A stretch of 64,000 nt of DNA, taken from Armigeres subalbatus. Its lineage: Eukaryota > Arthropoda > Insecta > Diptera > Culicidae. This document shows, piece by piece, positions 21,896-32,999 of the stretch (positions are counted from its first letter, which is position 1; every line of letters starts with the position of its first letter). The translations under genes were made by a program, and so were the position numbers. The stretch covers positions 25,327,956 to 25,391,955 of the forward strand of contig NC_085140.1 in NCBI RefSeq assembly GCF_024139115.2, in the 5' to 3' direction. The notes under the pieces were generated by a model. That model did no database searches. It was not told the DNA's origin and saw nothing but the letters and a program-made list of their open reading frames with translations.

Positions 21896-22410
21896 TGAAG
21901 ACATTCCACTAAAAAGCTCAAAATAATTTTCTTAACAAAATTGCCTAGCTAGCCAAAAACAGAATTTCAAGAACTGTGTAGCAAGTAATACAATTAATGA
22001 CTCTGCTGATGTCACTTTTTACGTGTGCCACTTTTTACGCGTCTGTTTTTAAGCAGATTACGGAATTTTCGTAGTCGAAACACGTGAAAATCATAAAAAT
22101 TGAATTTCGACAAAGTCGTTTTTACGAGGTTTTTGGTATTTACACGATTTTTAATTCAAGCGGTACGTAGCCCCCGCATAGACACCTACTTCAGTGTATT
22201 CTAGATTGGATATAATTTATTCATTTCGGCAAGAAATATGTTGAGCACCTGATAGTGGAGGTGAAGGTAAATAGCATGCGGGGTTCGCATTATAAGGCGA
22301 TTGAAGGAGAATGAGTTAATTAGGTTGCTGTCATGCAAGTTTTTTTATTTTGTACATTCATTGAATAATTGTGCATTGCGTTATTCACTGATATATTTCC
22401 CAATTCGCAC
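21896..22410. other. Intergenic DNA, nothing recognised
   Basis: No supported feature before the LINE at 22411. Confidence 0.4.
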
Positions 22411-24240
22411 GCCGCATGAAGCTTGAGATCCTGGGACTGAGTGAAGTCCGTTGGCCAAACTTTGGAGAACACAGAACGCTGTCGGGACAAGTTCTGCTAT
22501 ACTCTGGTTTACGAGGTGAACACGCTCCCCGGCATCACGGAGTTGGCTTCCTACTAAGCGCTCAGGCACACTCTGCGCTTATGATGTGGGAACCTATAAG
22601 TGAAAGGATAATCGTTGCCAGATTTAGAACACGGGTCCAAAACCTTACTATAATCCAATGTTATGCGTCAACCGATGTTGCCGATCTGCAAGACAAAGAG
22701 AACTTCTAGAGTCAACTCAATGCCGTCGTAGATAGAATTCCGAAGGGTGATATCAAGATCTGTTTGGGCGACTTCAATGCGAAGATCGGATCCGACAACT
22801 CGAACCATGAGCGCATTATGGGACGCCATGGTCTCGGAGAAATGAGCGAAAACGGAGAGCTGTTCGCAGAATTTTGTGGTAATAACGACATGGTGATCGG
22901 GGGATCGCTCTTCCCTCATCGACCGGTTCACAAGGTCACGTGGGTCTCCGTGACCGGTTTACAGATAATCAAATCGTTCACAACTGCATCAGCCGAAAAT
23001 GGAAACGGGGCCTTCTTGATGTATGTAATAAACGTAGCGCCGATAGCGCGTCTGATCATCCCGTCCTAAACGGCGAAATACGCCTGCGCATTGCGCGGAT
23101 TCGTCGGCAGGATGAAAGAGTTGAACGGCGATTCAACACACGCCGACTGGAAGATGGCACGGTGAAACGGTCCTTCGTTGAAGAACTGGAGACGCGTGCT
23201 GCAGATATTCCGGAAGGTGGCAGCGTGGAAGACCAATGGACCGCCATCAAGAATGCCTTCATCGCCACCAGCGAGAACAATCTGGGCGAACTACGCACCC
23301 AGAGAAAACAATGGATCACCAATGAGACCTGGAGGAAGATAGAGGAGCGAAGAGAAGCCAAAGCCGCGATAGAGCGATCGAAAATCAGAGGAGCCAAAGT
23401 CTTACCCCGCCAAAGATACGCGGCTCTTGAGAAGGAAGTAAAACGCTCATGTCGACGGGACAAGCGAGCGTGGGCAGACTCTCTGGACAACGAAGGAGAG
23501 AGAGCCGCCGCAACCGGGGACATTCGCCTCCTCTACGATATCTCACGACGCTTAAGCGGGGCGAAGATGAATGCAACGATGCCTGTGAAAGACGCGAATG
23601 ATCAGTTATTGACCGACCCAACTGACCAGCTGAAACGCTGGTTCGAGCACTTCGAACAACTTTTTCAAGTGCCAACCAGGCCATCACCACCTCGGCATGA
23701 TCTGCCTAGGATCCGACGTATAACACGCGTCAATACCGAAGCTCCATCACTGCTAGAGATTCAAACAGCCATCCAAAGCATGAAATCGAATAAAGCCCCA
23801 GGGTCGACCGCCTATCAGCCGAGATGCTCAAAGCTGACCCCATGACATCCGTTCAACTACTGCATCGTTTATTTCGTAATACCTGGGACACCGCAACATT
23901 CCCGGTCGACTGGATGCAAGGTATCTTAGTGAAGGTGCCCAAAAAGGGTGACCTGACTGTATGCGATAACTGGCGAGGCATTATGTTGCTGTGTACCGTT
24001 CTCAAAGTTCTGTGCAAAATTATCCTAGCCCGGATTCAGGAGAAGATCGATGCGACTCTCCGGCGGCAGCAAGCCGGATTCCGTGCCGGAAGATCCTGTG
24101 TGGATCATATTGTCACGCTCCGCATCATTCTGGAGCAGGTCAACGAATTCCAAGAGTCCCTTTACTTGGTATTCATTGACTACGAAAAAGCTTTCGACCG
24201 TCTCAATCACGAGAATATGTGGGGCGCCCTGAGACGCAAG

Positions 24241-24577
24241 TAGAGATGTCGCAAATTAATCGATTACTTCGATTAATCAATTCATCGTTGTGATAATCGA
24301 ATAATTTTGAATCGATTATTACCCAACGATTAATCGATTCAATAATCGAGAGGAATCGTGAGTAATCGATTAGTTACTAATCGATTAATCAGAATTTTAC
24401 GACATCATAAGGATGTCGAAAATTAATTGATTATTTCGATTAATCGATTCATCGTTGTGATAATCGATTAATTTTGAATCGATTACTATACAATGATTAA
24501 TCGATTCAATAATCGCCAAGAATCAAGAGTAATCGATTAGTAACTAATCGATTAATCGGGATTTAACGACATCTCTA
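24241..24577. mobile_element. hAT-like twin MITE with 8-bp TSD, inside the RT domain
   Basis: Termini TAGAGATGTCG and CGACATCTCTA form the TIR. An 8-bp TSD, GACGCAAG, flanks it (24233-24240 and 24578-24585). The interior is two head-to-tail units of about 165 bp (24241-24406 and 24411-24577), each rich in ATTAATCGATT and ending in GACATC. Removing the element restores the LINE frame across RRKGVSE. TIR style and TSD length fit the hAT superfamily. Confidence 0.88.
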
Positions 24578-25422
24578 GACGCAAGGGAGTTTCTGAGAAA
24601 ATCATCTGCCTCATCGACGCACAGCACGAGGCCTTTTCGTGTAGAGTGCTGCACAATGGGGTCCTGCCCGACCCTATCCGGGTTGTAGCCGGTGTGAGGC
24701 AAGCATGTATTCTATCACCGTTACTGTTCCTCATCGTAATCGATGAGATTCTGGTAGATGCGATTGACCGTGAACCAAACCGCGGGCTGTTATGGCAGCC
24801 TATAACCATCAACCATGGAGCACCTAAATGACTTCGAATTGGCGGATGACGTTTGCACTCCTCGCTCAACGGCGCTCTGATATGCAGAGTAAGCTCAACG
24901 ACCTTGCCGAGCGCTCCTCTTCGGCAGGTTTAGTCATCAACGTCAACAAAACCAAATCGTTGGATGTAAACACGGTGACTCCTTCCAGTTTCACAGTAGC
25001 CGGGCAACCAGTGAAGAATGTTGAAAGCTTCCAATATCTTGGTAGCCAAATGTCGTCAGATGGCGGTACCAAAGGCGCACGGATTAAGAAAGCAAGGGCT
25101 GCCTTTGCGTCTTTAAGAAATATCTGGAAAAACAGGCAGATAAGTGAACGCATCAAAATACGAAATTTCAACTCTAACGTGAAATTTGTGCTGTTATACG
25201 CTAGCGAAACATGGTATGTATCAGTGGAGAACACTCAACGGCTGCAGGTGTTCATTAACAGATGCCTGCGGTATATAATTCGGGCCTGGTGGCCACACAA
25301 CTGGATCTCAAACAACGAGCTCCATCGTCGTTGTCACCAGAGGCCGATAGCAACAGAAATTCAGGATCGGAAGTGGGGCTGGGTCGGTCACACTACGTAG
25401 CGGTGGAAAGGAAATCTGTAAA

Positions 25423-25481
25423 ACGAGGCGAACCGGTCCAGGGCCGAAAACCTCATTAATAAAGAAAAAAAAAAAAAAAAA
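25423..25481 (+). mobile_element. 59-bp tail-only retroposed insertion
   Basis: GAACCGGTCCAGGGCCGAAA, then CTCATTAATAAAG and about 17 A, flanked by a perfect 12-bp TSD, GAAATCTGTAAA (25411-25422 and 25482-25493). The core resembles the LINE/SINE-type tails at 35942-36045 (GGGCTGAAAGTCT...TAATAAAG). It is an extremely 5'-truncated target-primed insertion. Confidence 0.8.
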
Positions 25482-25601
25482 GAAATCTGTAAACAAGCAT
25501 TAGACTGGAACCCAGCGGGACATCGCAGCAGAGGCAGTCCCAGAGGCTCATGGCGGCGAAGCTTCAATAAAGAAATAAAAGAAGTCGACCGAAATCTAAC
25601 C

Positions 25602-25861
25602 TTCTTCTTCTTCTTCTTATTGGCATTACATCCCCACACTGGGACAGAGCCGCCTCGCAGTTTAGTGTTCATTAAGCACTTTCACAGTTATTAACTGCGA
25701 GGTTTCTAAGCCAGGTTACCATTTTTGCATTCGTATATCGAGTCGAGACAATTTCCAATCCGAAAATTGCCTAGACCGGCACCGGGAATCGAACCCAGCC
25801 ACCCTCAGCATGGTCTTGCTTTGTAGCCGCGCGTCTTACCGCACGGCTAAGGAGGGCCTCT
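25602..25861 (-). mobile_element. Feilai-type SINE, minus orientation, 11-bp TSD
   Basis: The plus strand starts with a (TTC)n tail and ends in GCACGGCTAAGGAGGGCC, the complement of the SINE head. The B box is read on the minus strand as GGTTCGATTCC. A perfect TSD, GAAATCTAACC, flanks it (25591-25601 and 25862-25872). Very similar to the copy at 8858-9151. Confidence 0.9.
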
Positions 25862-25974
25862 GAAATCTAACCTGGCAACAGGTTAAAGCGATAGCCGAGC
25901 AACGCTCAGAATGGAGATCTTTCAAGTCGGCCCTTTGCACCACCGGAGGTGTAAAGGATCCATAAGTAAGTAAG

Positions 25975-26565
25975 TCCATAAATAATTCAATATTAGCAAT
26001 AAACAATTATAAAATTTTCCACAAAATCAATTTGTTTTCCAATTTTTTTTTAAAATTCCACAAAATAATCAATAAAGAGCAATAAAAAAATAAGAAAATT
26101 TCCATAAAAAATACAAAAAAAAAAGCAATAAGAAGGGGTCATCTATGGAAAAATGCTCAGTTTTATTATTTTTTCATATTTCTTTATGAAAATTTTCATA
26201 TTGCTTTTTATTTTTTTTCGTGGATAGTTCTTAATTGTTTGTGGGAAAAAGGCGTTTATTTTGTGGAAATTTTTGTAATTGTTTATTGCTAATATAGATT
26301 TATTCATTAAAATTTTGTATTTTCCGTGAAACATTTTGATTTCTTTATGGAAAATTCTTCTTTTATGATTGCATTTTTTGCTTTTAAAAGTGCTAATTTA
26401 TTTTTGTTTTCTGGAAAATTCTTAATTGTTTATGGAAATTTTGAATTATTTGTGTGAATTTTATATTTATTTATTGCTCATACCCTGATTTCTTTATTGG
26501 CAATTTCCCATTTTTTTTATAGAAAACTTCTATTTATAGGGGGGTTTTATTTTAGTCTGGATATT
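25975..26565. repeat. AT-rich, cryptically repetitive DNA
   Basis: Repeated TTTATGGAAA, AATTGTTTATTG and GGAAATTTT words on both strands without a fixed period. Non-coding. Confidence 0.45.
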
Positions 26566-26569
26566 GTTA

Positions 26570-26830
26570 AGCTTATACAGCACTGCAGACGTTTTTCGTA
26601 TGCCGGAAGAGCGTTAAGTGAAGATAATATTCGGTAGAGAACCCAGAAGAGGCAGTAGGCCGCGTACGCGATGGCTTTTTGCAGTTGAAGAGGACCTGAG
26701 GGAGCCTAACGTTGAGAGTGACTAGAAGCGATTGGCCCAGGATCGAGTCCAGTGGAGGAGTGGCCCAGTATCGAGTCCAGTGGAGGAGGATTCATCGAGG
26801 AGGTGTTGTAGCCCATCAAGTATCAAGTAA
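26570..26830 (+). mobile_element. LINE 3'-end fragment with internal 29-bp duplication
   Basis: It encodes the C-terminal signature of RTE/Jockey-type RT ORFs: SRPRTRWLFAVEEDLREPNV, then KRLAQDRVQW, with the expected Trp before KRLAQ changed to a TAG stop. The stretch TGGCCCAGKATCGAGTCCAG is present twice in a row at about 26732-26789. Dead remnant. Confidence 0.6.
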
Positions 26831-27102
26831 GTATTTTCTTTATTTCCACATGTTTTTTGTTTCAGTTTTTCACGAGAAATTCTTCTGATCCATTTGTGGT
26901 TTAAATCAACATTTAATCTAAATATAAGGTCAGAAAAAAAATTGGAAAATACTTTTGCTTTGACTGTGGAATTCTTACAAGTTCTAATATAAATTTCAAA
27001 TTTAATCGCTTTTCACGAATGCATTCAATGGTGAGAAACTGAGAAGTTATTGATGGTATTGATTTTGAGCAGTAGCAAGTCGATGTTGAATTGTGGACGG
27101 TG

Positions 27103-28737
27103 CACACTGTTTTCTTTCAAGGAAAAACGTGATCGAAATTATGTTGGCGTATGATGAATCATTTTAGACTCATAGTGATTAATTCAGCAATGTGATTCCA
27201 TTCAATATTATTTTTTTATGTATCTGTTTTGTGATTAATCCTCCTAAAAGTGGTCAAAATTAATGTTTCAATAAAAATACACTGAAAATCACTTTTCATT
27301 AAATAACTTTTTCTATCGATTTTCCACAATTTTCAAATGTTCTATAATTTGACGCGCTGAAAAAATACACGTTTTGCTAAAAAAAGCATTATTTTTATCT
27401 CTTATATATAAAGAGATATTTGAGATTTTCTAACAAACCACTAATGCTAGTGCCAATTCGTGCAAATCAAATTACTCTATTTACATCTATAAAGTTAACG
27501 CTAATGAGTCATGGAAAAATTATTTGTCGCTCGTTGTCCCTTTCATGGTACAACCATGTCCCATGATTCATTAGCGTTAACCTAATAGTTTTAAATAGGG
27601 GTAATTTGATTTGCACGAATTTGCACGTTTGTTTTGAAAAATTTCTTTTTTTGCTAGAAAATCTCTAATATCTCTTATACATAAGAGATAAAAATAATGT
27701 TTTTATTCACAAAACGTGTAGCGCTTCAAATTGTAGAGCATTTAAAATTTTTTATTGAAAAATCAATTTGGCCATTGAAATTTAGAGATAGGCCTATAGT
27801 GTCTTCAGAAAAAAATCTTATGACTTTCTCTACAATACTGTTAAACAAAGTGTTTTTTTTTAAATCGATAATAAAAATATAAATTTCGTTTCTCACTTCT
27901 AGGTGGATTAGGGTGGCTCAAAAAACACTATTTTTTGATGGGCCGCCCTCTTATTCGGCGCTATTTGATGCCCTGATGCCCTGGAAAAAAATTCAGCCAA
28001 ATCGGTCTACGTTTGGGCGGTGCTAAACTCGTTGGAAGTTTATATGGAAAAATGTATGCAGAAACATCCAAAAACAGTGATTTTTAGTTGGACGGCACAA
28101 TTCACGATCAAGAACAATGATACTCATTCAGTTCTGGTAGAATTAAATACAGAATGTTATGCTGAAAACCGCGAGAGGATTAGAGTTTATAAGGCAAAGA
28201 TATTAGCATTTTACTGGAGTGTTGTAGGGGTAAATTTATTTCCTTTCAAAGGTAAAAGAAACGAAATTTGCTCAAACCCCACTTCAGAGAAATGCTAATA
28301 ACTTAGCCGGGCAAACTATAATCTTCTCGCGGTTTTCTGCATAACATTCTGTATTAAATTCTTCAAGATCTGAATGAGTATCATAGTTCTTTATCGTAAG
28401 TTGTGACTTCCAACTGCAATTCACCGGTTTTGGATGTTTCTGCATACATTTTTGCATATAATCTTCCAACGAGTTTAGCACCGCCTAAACGTTGACCGAT
28501 TTGGCTGAAATTTTGTCCAGAGCATCAGGGCATCAAATAGAACTGAATAAGAGGGCGGCCCATCAAAAAATTGAAAAAAAGTTTTTCCCATACTAATTTA
28601 AGCCACCCTAAGGTGGATTGATCACAAAATCAAGAATGTTTAGTGGAATCACTTTGCTAAATAACGTATAGGTCTAAAATGCTTTTTTACACGCCAAAAT
28701 AATTTCGATCACGTTTTCCCTAGAAGGAAACAGTGTG
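27103..28737. mobile_element. Long palindromic element interrupted by a second one
   Basis: The termini read CACACTGTTTT on the left and its complement on the right, with CGGTG outside both ends (27098-27102 and 28738-28742), a possible 5-bp TSD. Inverted arms of about 400 bp meet near 27535 (GTTAACGCTAATGAGTCATG against CATGATTCATTAGCGTTAAC) and include matching 60-100-bp blocks such as TTATTTTTATCTCTTATRTA. The right arm is split by the element at 27909-28610; homology to the left arm resumes directly after it. Uninterrupted length would be about 925 bp. No protein. Confidence 0.78.
27909..28610. mobile_element. 702-bp hAT-like foldback MITE with 8-bp TSD
   Basis: TIRs TAGGGTGGCT and AGCCACCCTA; TSD AGGTGGAT at 27901-27908 and 28611-28618. 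The arms extend about 340 bp to a centre near 28256, so both strands give near-identical short frames (MLNSLE and CMQKHPK are seen on each). These mirrored frames come from the palindrome and are not taken as genes. Confidence 0.85.
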
Positions 28738-28742
28738 CGGTG

Positions 28743-29570
28743 GCGGGGTGCCAAAACCTGTCGGCATCGGTGTTGTTGCGCGGCGACGTACACCCGTTTC
28801 AGTCATTCATTAAGGTAAATATGTTAAACAAGTAAAAATCCAATTTAACTTTTGACATTATATTGGCAGATAGACGCGTATCGAATGTTTGGCTATAATC
28901 AATCGAAATGTACCATGCTGTAGCTTTTCGTATTCGGATTTTTGTCTGCCAAAGTTTCTACAGATGACTTTCTCACCCATCTTTGGCATTTTTTTGTATT
29001 CACGTTCAATGATAATGCAATTTTTTTTTGTAGGAACATCCAAAAGACATGTTTCGTGAATCATTCGATTCATTTCGAAGAATCGAGATTATACCTGTGT
29101 TTGTATGAGTGCATGACTCTAGAGCCATTTTGTAATGTCGTAGTATGTTAAACGTAACTATTTTTAATGCAAAAAACTGCATTTCATGGGAAGATTATTA
29201 AAAATAGGTATTGTTTTTGTATTTATAAAAATTATCGAAAAAATGTTGAAATGGGTAAAGTCTGGGATAATTAAAAGAAAGCAATGTTCTATTTTCTTCA
29301 TTCGATGTTGGATCATAATGAACTATTTGCTTAACTTTTAAAATATAGAAATATATACATACTTTTGATTCTGGAGTTGTTTAGTTCTGATACGATTATA
29401 TATTGTCGGTTCTCTGTTTTAGTTTGACACAGTTTGATTTCGTCAACATGTGCGTACAGCTATTTCCATAAATAATGTTCAAAATGATGTCAAAAACATG
29501 AGTCTAACGGAAAAGGTATTCAATTTTGACAGCATGCAATGGAATAGAATTGATTATACAGAATTCTAAT
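28743..29570. other. Intergenic DNA, nothing recognised
   Basis: No supported feature. Confidence 0.4.
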
Positions 29571-29572
29571 CA

Positions 29573-29722
29573 TTTCCAATAATTACATGATTGCTTGCCA
29601 TCAGAAGATGTTATTTCATTGAAATCCACCAAATTGTATATGTGAAGCAACAAGCAAGTGATGAAATTTAATGGAATTTCACTTCTCATCTTATAACATG
29701 GTGAGCATGTAATAATTGAAAG
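29573..29722. repeat. Imperfect foldback of about 150 bp
   Basis: The ends CAATAATTACATG and CATGTAATAATTG are inverted, with partial pairing inward (GAAGATGTTAT against ATCTTATAAC). A probable small MITE with unclear termini. Confidence 0.4.
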
Positions 29723-31650
29723 TGTTGTGACTTTGTTGTGTATTTTTCAGGTAGTAAAACTAGCACAAGTAAATAGTAACATAATTCTACCACGTGGTAT
29801 CTATTGTGGAATGTCGCTACAATAATTCACAGATTTCCCCTCATTTATTATTCAGATGTCGGATTGCTTCTTGGTTTGATGTCAAAGTCGGCAGAAATCG
29901 CACTTTGTTTGGCCGAAATGTGTTCCACTCGAATGGCTTCCTCGAGCACAAACATGTTATTGTCTCCATCAACTGCAAAGTGTAAAATTGTTGATCTGCA
30001 AAACAACAAACATATATTTTAACAGCACATTCACATTCACTCGTTATCAAATGGTGGTCGCAAATAAATAACAAAACTAATTCGCAAGAACTTTTCTCAA
30101 GAAGCGGCAAAAAAACGTGCATAGTACTTCTGCAGAATAATAACCACAAAAACAAAGGAGATAAGGTGAAATTGTTGATCTTCCCAAGCATCTCAAGCAA
30201 GTTAATGATCAACTGCGTTTTCTCGTTTTCTTTTGATCAATTGAAACATACTATCACGTTCTTACAGATCTCATCATTAATCAGTTCAAACAAGCACGAG
30301 AGCTTGAAATCTGGTATTCCGTTTCCATTAGTAAAACAAAAGTTTCCTTGAATACATACTCTGATTTTCAATTCCCGACGCAAAACCCAGACACACAAAG
30401 GTGCTAAACAAAAACCTGCCAAACAAGTAACGGGCACCGAACGACGACCATCATGAGATTACTTGTTTTGGACGCCCGCTTCGTTTGCTCGATGCACGGC
30501 TACCCATTCACCAGGCAACAGGGGAGATTCCCGCGAACGAGCGTTGATAACGCGGTTCTACGTAGGTTTGTTTGGACCGGTATAGTGCCTTTGTTGTTGT
30601 TTTTGTTTCAGTTACTACAGCAATAAATTCACGTTGCTGATTAGCGAAAAGCAATCTACTTTCTTGAACAACCGTATATTGACATCGGAATATTTCAAGG
30701 CGGAATTGGAATGAAGGGAGTGACGATCAGAAGATTGCTCGGGATTGCATAGTCATCCGAATTAAAATTCATATCTGTAACAATTTTCTCAAATTAATTA
30801 AAAGTCATTGAGGTTCCGGGAATAATTCAATGTAACATTTGCGATCTGCAAAAAAATGTCTCAAAAACTTCTTTATGATGAAACCAGTCTATACTGGCAG
30901 ACACGTCGATCACCATTCCACCTGATGGCTATATTAGTATATTAGAGATGGTTCCAAGGAAGCGCGAAATTGTCATTTGGATTCAAGGCCAGAATCAATG
31001 TCGCAACAGTGAAATAAAAAAAAAGAAAATGCGTTCAACGCATTCTTATTTCCTTAGTTCCCATGCCACGTTTTGCACTGTATCGTGAATCAATGAACCA
31101 TGAAATTTCATCGTAGAACTTTGCAGTTTGATTAGAGCCTACTCTCGAAACGAAAGAAGTTTAGTGGCTCAATGACCAAAAATAGGGGAAATAAGGTTAT
31201 TCTAAGGACACAGTATGATTGGTCTGTACTTCGACGGAATAAAACTGCACTTAACAAGGTCCTTTGAAACAGAATTGCCAGTCCCGTGTCAAGAGTTCGT
31301 AATAAACGGCGAAGTCAACTAAAAGCAACTGTCTTATTGATAACCCAGTTCTGTAATCGGTCACAGCGGTGCGAATCAAATTTCGACCGATTGCCACGTC
31401 GAGAAACCTACTTTCAAGACTTGAATACTTACTGATGGCCACGTGATCACCATTTGATCATATCGTGGACTAATGTATATGTATATGTATAGTTTTTTAC
31501 ATAGTTTCAGTATGAAAAACATTTTCAGAAATGCCATGGAGTTTTTCGGAACATTGTAAGTTCCAGAAATGTTCATTCACTCTCAAAATTAGATTATTCC
31601 AGAGAACTTTGTGATATGAGGCAAAATTCGCATTCCCACCAGAAGCGCAT
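29723..31650. other. Intergenic DNA without supported genes
   Basis: Only short frames without recognisable motifs. A TATATGTATATGTATA microsatellite lies near 31475-31490. Confidence 0.4.
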
Positions 31651-31871
31651 TTCAAATGGAATGCGCACTGCCCTGCAATAAATCGCATTTGATTAGCGAA
31701 ATTCGACCCACATGGCCGAAAAATTTATTGCGCGCGGCTTATCAACCAGCAACAGTGCGCAAAAAGAGACGACCGGCACAGCCACGACATTTCTTGTTAT
31801 TGTTTTTCACACTTTTCGCACCACTTACGGCTTCGCCCTGGGGATGTTTTCGCTGCATCCATTTGTTGAAT

Positions 31872-32036
31872 CTAGTGATCTGCTTTTTCCGCCGCCGCCG
31901 TCGCCATGATAACCAGCTGCGTGATGGCTGCAGCGTAGTTGAAGGTGCCGCCGCGACCGGCGTTTTCCAAGTAGGACGCCTGCAACGCCCATCGCAGCCA
32001 TCGTCGCTGTGGGCGCCCTTTGCTGATAACAGCTCG
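31872..32036 (-). CDS. Short minus-strand ORF with coding-like composition, unrecognised
   Basis: 54 codons between stops on the minus strand, ending YLENAGRGGTFNYAAAITQL and then an Ala-rich VIMATAAAEKADH with a TAG stop. Codon choice is GC-ending and varied, unlike the surrounding noise. There is no internal start that looks convincing, so it would be a terminal exon; GTTGCAG before the GCGTCC codons is a possible acceptor. The plus strand is also open here in another frame, and the GCC/GGC-rich base composition alone could create such a frame. No family recognised. Confidence 0.25.
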   Translation of the reverse strand, partial: RAVISKGRPQRRWLRWALQASYLENAGRGGTFNYAAAITQLVIMATAAAEKADH

Positions 32037-32695
32037 CTAATCTACCGAGCATGCTTCCACACACGATTAAGTTAATGATCTCCTGGGAAAATGTGCGAAG
32101 CGGTTTCTGTAATCGTAAGCAAAGAAAGGGTAACACGTGAGTAGGACAGTTGGATCAATCGTTGCCTTTCATCATTCCCCTGGGGTACAGCAAGTTGATG
32201 TGATCGGTAATGATGACATAGCATTTTTGTGCCACACATCGGCCTAGTTGAACTTTGTACGGCGTACTCTGGCCAAAACACGATCTAACGATCGGATGGG
32301 AGAGAGACTTTGCGTCGACTCATGACGAACATTTTGACCTAAACATATCCGCCCAAATATCCGCCTCAAGAGTCAAGACGCAAAAATTCCAAATTCCCCA
32401 AATCAAACGAGTCAGTGAAGGAAAAAATTAAGTTGAAAGAGAGACCAAACTCCCTCAAGGCGAAAGAGCATATCCGCCTCTCCGTTCAGTGACGTATGCC
32501 GCCTCTCCATGCGTAGCTACTGGAGTTGCATACAGCCATCCATGTCAGCACAAAGAAACCGGGTATTCTAAATCGGCCGGCAAACACGGATTTTCGATTC
32601 GCCTGCACTGGTGCTGGGATTTTCCCAAGATCGGTTCTGTAGTTACTCGGACAACGCATTGCAATTTGGCGGCATGCCGTTAAATGTTTAGCAAA
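32037..32695. other. Intergenic DNA, nothing recognised
   Basis: Short frames only. ATCCGCC words recur at 32347-32480. Confidence 0.35.
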
Positions 32696-32699
32696 GATT

Positions 32700-32998
32700 G
32701 CACATCTCAAGGGAGAGGGAGCACGAGAGAGCGTAACTCGGCTTCGATTCGCTTAACTGGTTTTCATTGAGAACTAAGTACGGCGACGGGCGGCGATATG
32801 AATTCCGCGAAAGATCGCGCCCGTACAAGGTTTACCGTGTATTCCGCAGCCGCACGGATACTCCCCACAACGGCGCGGGGAAACACGGTGAGAGCGAAAA
32901 TAACAAACCGAACGGGGCACAGTCAGTCGAGCCCGAGCGGTGGGAGTGTTGCCGATTTTCGAGTTTAATTCTGTTCGAAGTGAGACCTAGTTTTGGAT
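32700..32998 (+). promoter_or_regulatory. GC-rich segment, possible promoter or 5' UTR
   Basis: Clearly more GC-rich than its flanks, with an initiator-like CAGTCAGTC at about 32920. There is no TATA box upstream and no recognised exon downstream within several kb. Weak evidence; it could equally be a TE fragment. Confidence 0.2.
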
Positions 32999-32999
32999 G

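Larger units (their letters stand above)
22411..25974 (+). mobile_element. Large decayed LINE (endonuclease plus RT), host to three later insertions
   Basis: The endonuclease starts truncated at KLEILGLSEVRW and contains CLGDFNAKIG (about 22765) and, in a shifted frame, SASDH (about 23045). A hydrophilic linker follows (22940-23700). RT motifs: VPKKGDLTVCDNWRGIMLL (about 23937), QAGFRAGRSCVDH, motif A FIDYEKAFD (about 24172), VRQACILSPLLF (about 24700, Cys for the usual Gly), and motif C visible only as ELADDV (about 24838). Then come YLGSQMSSDGG, LLYASETWYV, the WGWVGHT zone and CTTGG at the end, followed by a (TAAG)n tail. Stops and frameshifts occur at about 22708, 22940, 23810 and 25400. 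Interrupted at 24241-24577, 25423-25481 and 25602-25861. I do not assign a clade. A rearranged relative is at 53583-54035. Confidence 0.88.

Noticed and set aside
24241..24577. CRISPR-like or replication-origin-like array of ATTAATCGATT words
   Set aside because: The TIR and 8-bp TSD show it is a MITE; the repeated words come from its two units and inner palindromes.
31656..32075. 139-codon plus frame
   Set aside because: Low-complexity Arg/Pro runs from GCC-rich DNA; it overlaps an equally plausible minus frame and has no motif.
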